5,246 nt of DNA from Spirochaetales bacterium (GTDB taxonomy: Bacteria > Spirochaetota > Spirochaetia > DSM-2461), in contig PDRU01000065.1 of the NCBI GenBank assembly GCA_002748225.1, positions 1-5,246 of the forward strand, given 5' to 3'. The notes beneath the pieces were generated by a model. That model was not told the origin of the DNA and did not search any database. It saw only the letters and a list, made by a program, of their open reading frames with translations. This document shows, piece after piece, positions 4,878-5,246 of the stretch. Made by a program: the position numbers and the translations under genes. Each line of letters opens with the position of its first letter. Positions within the stretch are counted from its first letter, which is position 1.

Positions 4878-5246
4878 TCACCTTCTGGCTGAATTATAGG
4901 TTTGTCTAAAGATAGCGTCAAACCATTTTTTAGCTTTCGGTGATTTAATCACCTTTAATCTTGCTGAATACAGTCTGACCGGTGTTAATTCCGGATCTTT
5001 TAACTGATTCATCAGTGCCCGGCTCATGGCAGAAGCGTCATCTTCCACACTTGCCATTACATTTTCCGGCCACAGCTCAGGAATTCCCGTAAATCTGCCG
5101 ATTACTGGTATTCCTCTTCCAGTATCGGTGTCCAGAGCCATAATATTGATGCCTCCGGAGAGTAAAATTAATAAATCTGAAGAAGAAATTTTTTTTCTGA
5201 CATTTTCAGGGAGTTCCGCGGCGGAAGAAGATTCCCAGTAAACCTG
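4878..5246 (-). CDS. Probable GT-B glycosyltransferase, C-terminal part (partial)
   Basis: Only the last 122 residues are in the window. The frame is open to the right edge, so the start lies outside. The segment SDLLILLSGG...GRGIPVIG...GIPELWPENV (about residues 23-63 of this fragment) resembles the C-terminal nucleotide-sugar-binding half of family 4-type glycosyltransferases, where a surface-exposed loop is followed by G.PVI and G.PEL. The tail (D-rich switch, then KDPEL and a final helix with KKWFDAIFRQTY) also fits. The usual EX7E motif is altered: the two glutamates appear to be replaced by G31 and D39. A run of eight A bases lies at 5196-5189. The gene ends 38 bases before flaA on the same strand and carries the flaA promoter in its last codons. 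A role in glycosylating flagellar or surface components is possible but inferred only from position. A different GT-B-like protein cannot be excluded. Confidence 0.6.
   Translation of the reverse strand, partial: QVYWESSSAAELPENVRKKISSSDLLILLSGGINIMALDTDTGRGIPVIGRFTGIPELWPENVMASVEDDASAMSRALMNQLKDPELTPVRLYSARLKVIKSPKAKKWFDAIFRQTYNSARR
4893..4921 (-). promoter_or_regulatory. Near-consensus sigma-70 promoter for the flaA pair
   Basis: On the minus strand, TTGACG (4921-4916), exactly 17 bases, then TATAAT (4898-4893) is one base from a perfect housekeeping promoter. It lies inside the last codons of the preceding gene. Predicted transcription starts near 4886, giving a leader of about 46 bases before the flaA start at 4839. 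I see no sigma-28 flagellar promoter pattern here. Confidence 0.75.

Noticed and set aside
5187..5198. Run of eight A bases in the glycosyltransferase-like gene as a phase-variation or programmed-frameshift site
   Set aside because: The run is short, the frame is open across it, and the family-like sequence lies in the same frame downstream; there is no sign of a frameshifted product.

Overview
The window (about 48-50% GC by eye) most likely comes from a spirochaete of the Treponema/Spirochaeta type. The evidence is a tandem pair of FlaA genes, the periplasmic-flagellum sheath proteins that are specific to spirochaetes. I also recall, but could not check, that fructose-bisphosphate aldolase lies next to flaA genes in Treponema pallidum (TP0662-TP0664).

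Left part, positions 1-2198: a tRNA-Leu(UAA) gene is read leftward. Facing away from it on the + strand are a class II fructose-bisphosphate aldolase gene (fba) and a TatD-family metallohydrolase gene. A 128-bp divergent spacer holds a good sigma-70-type promoter for the tRNA and a weaker candidate for fba, with overlapping -35 boxes. A long hairpin lies between fba and tatD and covers the only visible Shine-Dalgarno sequence of tatD.

Right part, positions 2207-5246: all genes are on the minus strand, in transcription order as follows. First is the C-terminal end of a probable GT-B glycosyltransferase, which runs off the window. Then come two FlaA genes only one base apart, a strong intrinsic terminator, and a hybrid sensor with an N-terminal cyclic-nucleotide-binding domain fused to a histidine kinase. 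A near-consensus promoter (TTGACG-N17-TATAAT) lies inside the end of the glycosyltransferase gene and should drive the flaA pair separately. The kinase gene begins right after the U-tract of the flaA terminator. It ends 8 bp from the convergent tatD gene with no terminator visible between them.

Functionally, the window joins central glycolysis and a housekeeping nuclease on one side to flagellar sheath production on the other, with a possible glycosyltransferase and a possible cNMP-responsive kinase next to the flagellar genes. I do not see a clearly new multi-gene system. The most unusual items are the kinase, which lacks roughly 35-45 residues between its dimerization and ATP-binding parts, the glycosyltransferase with an altered EX7E motif, and the placement of the terminator and hairpins at gene starts. 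No CRISPR array, insertion sequence, integrase or long repeat was seen.
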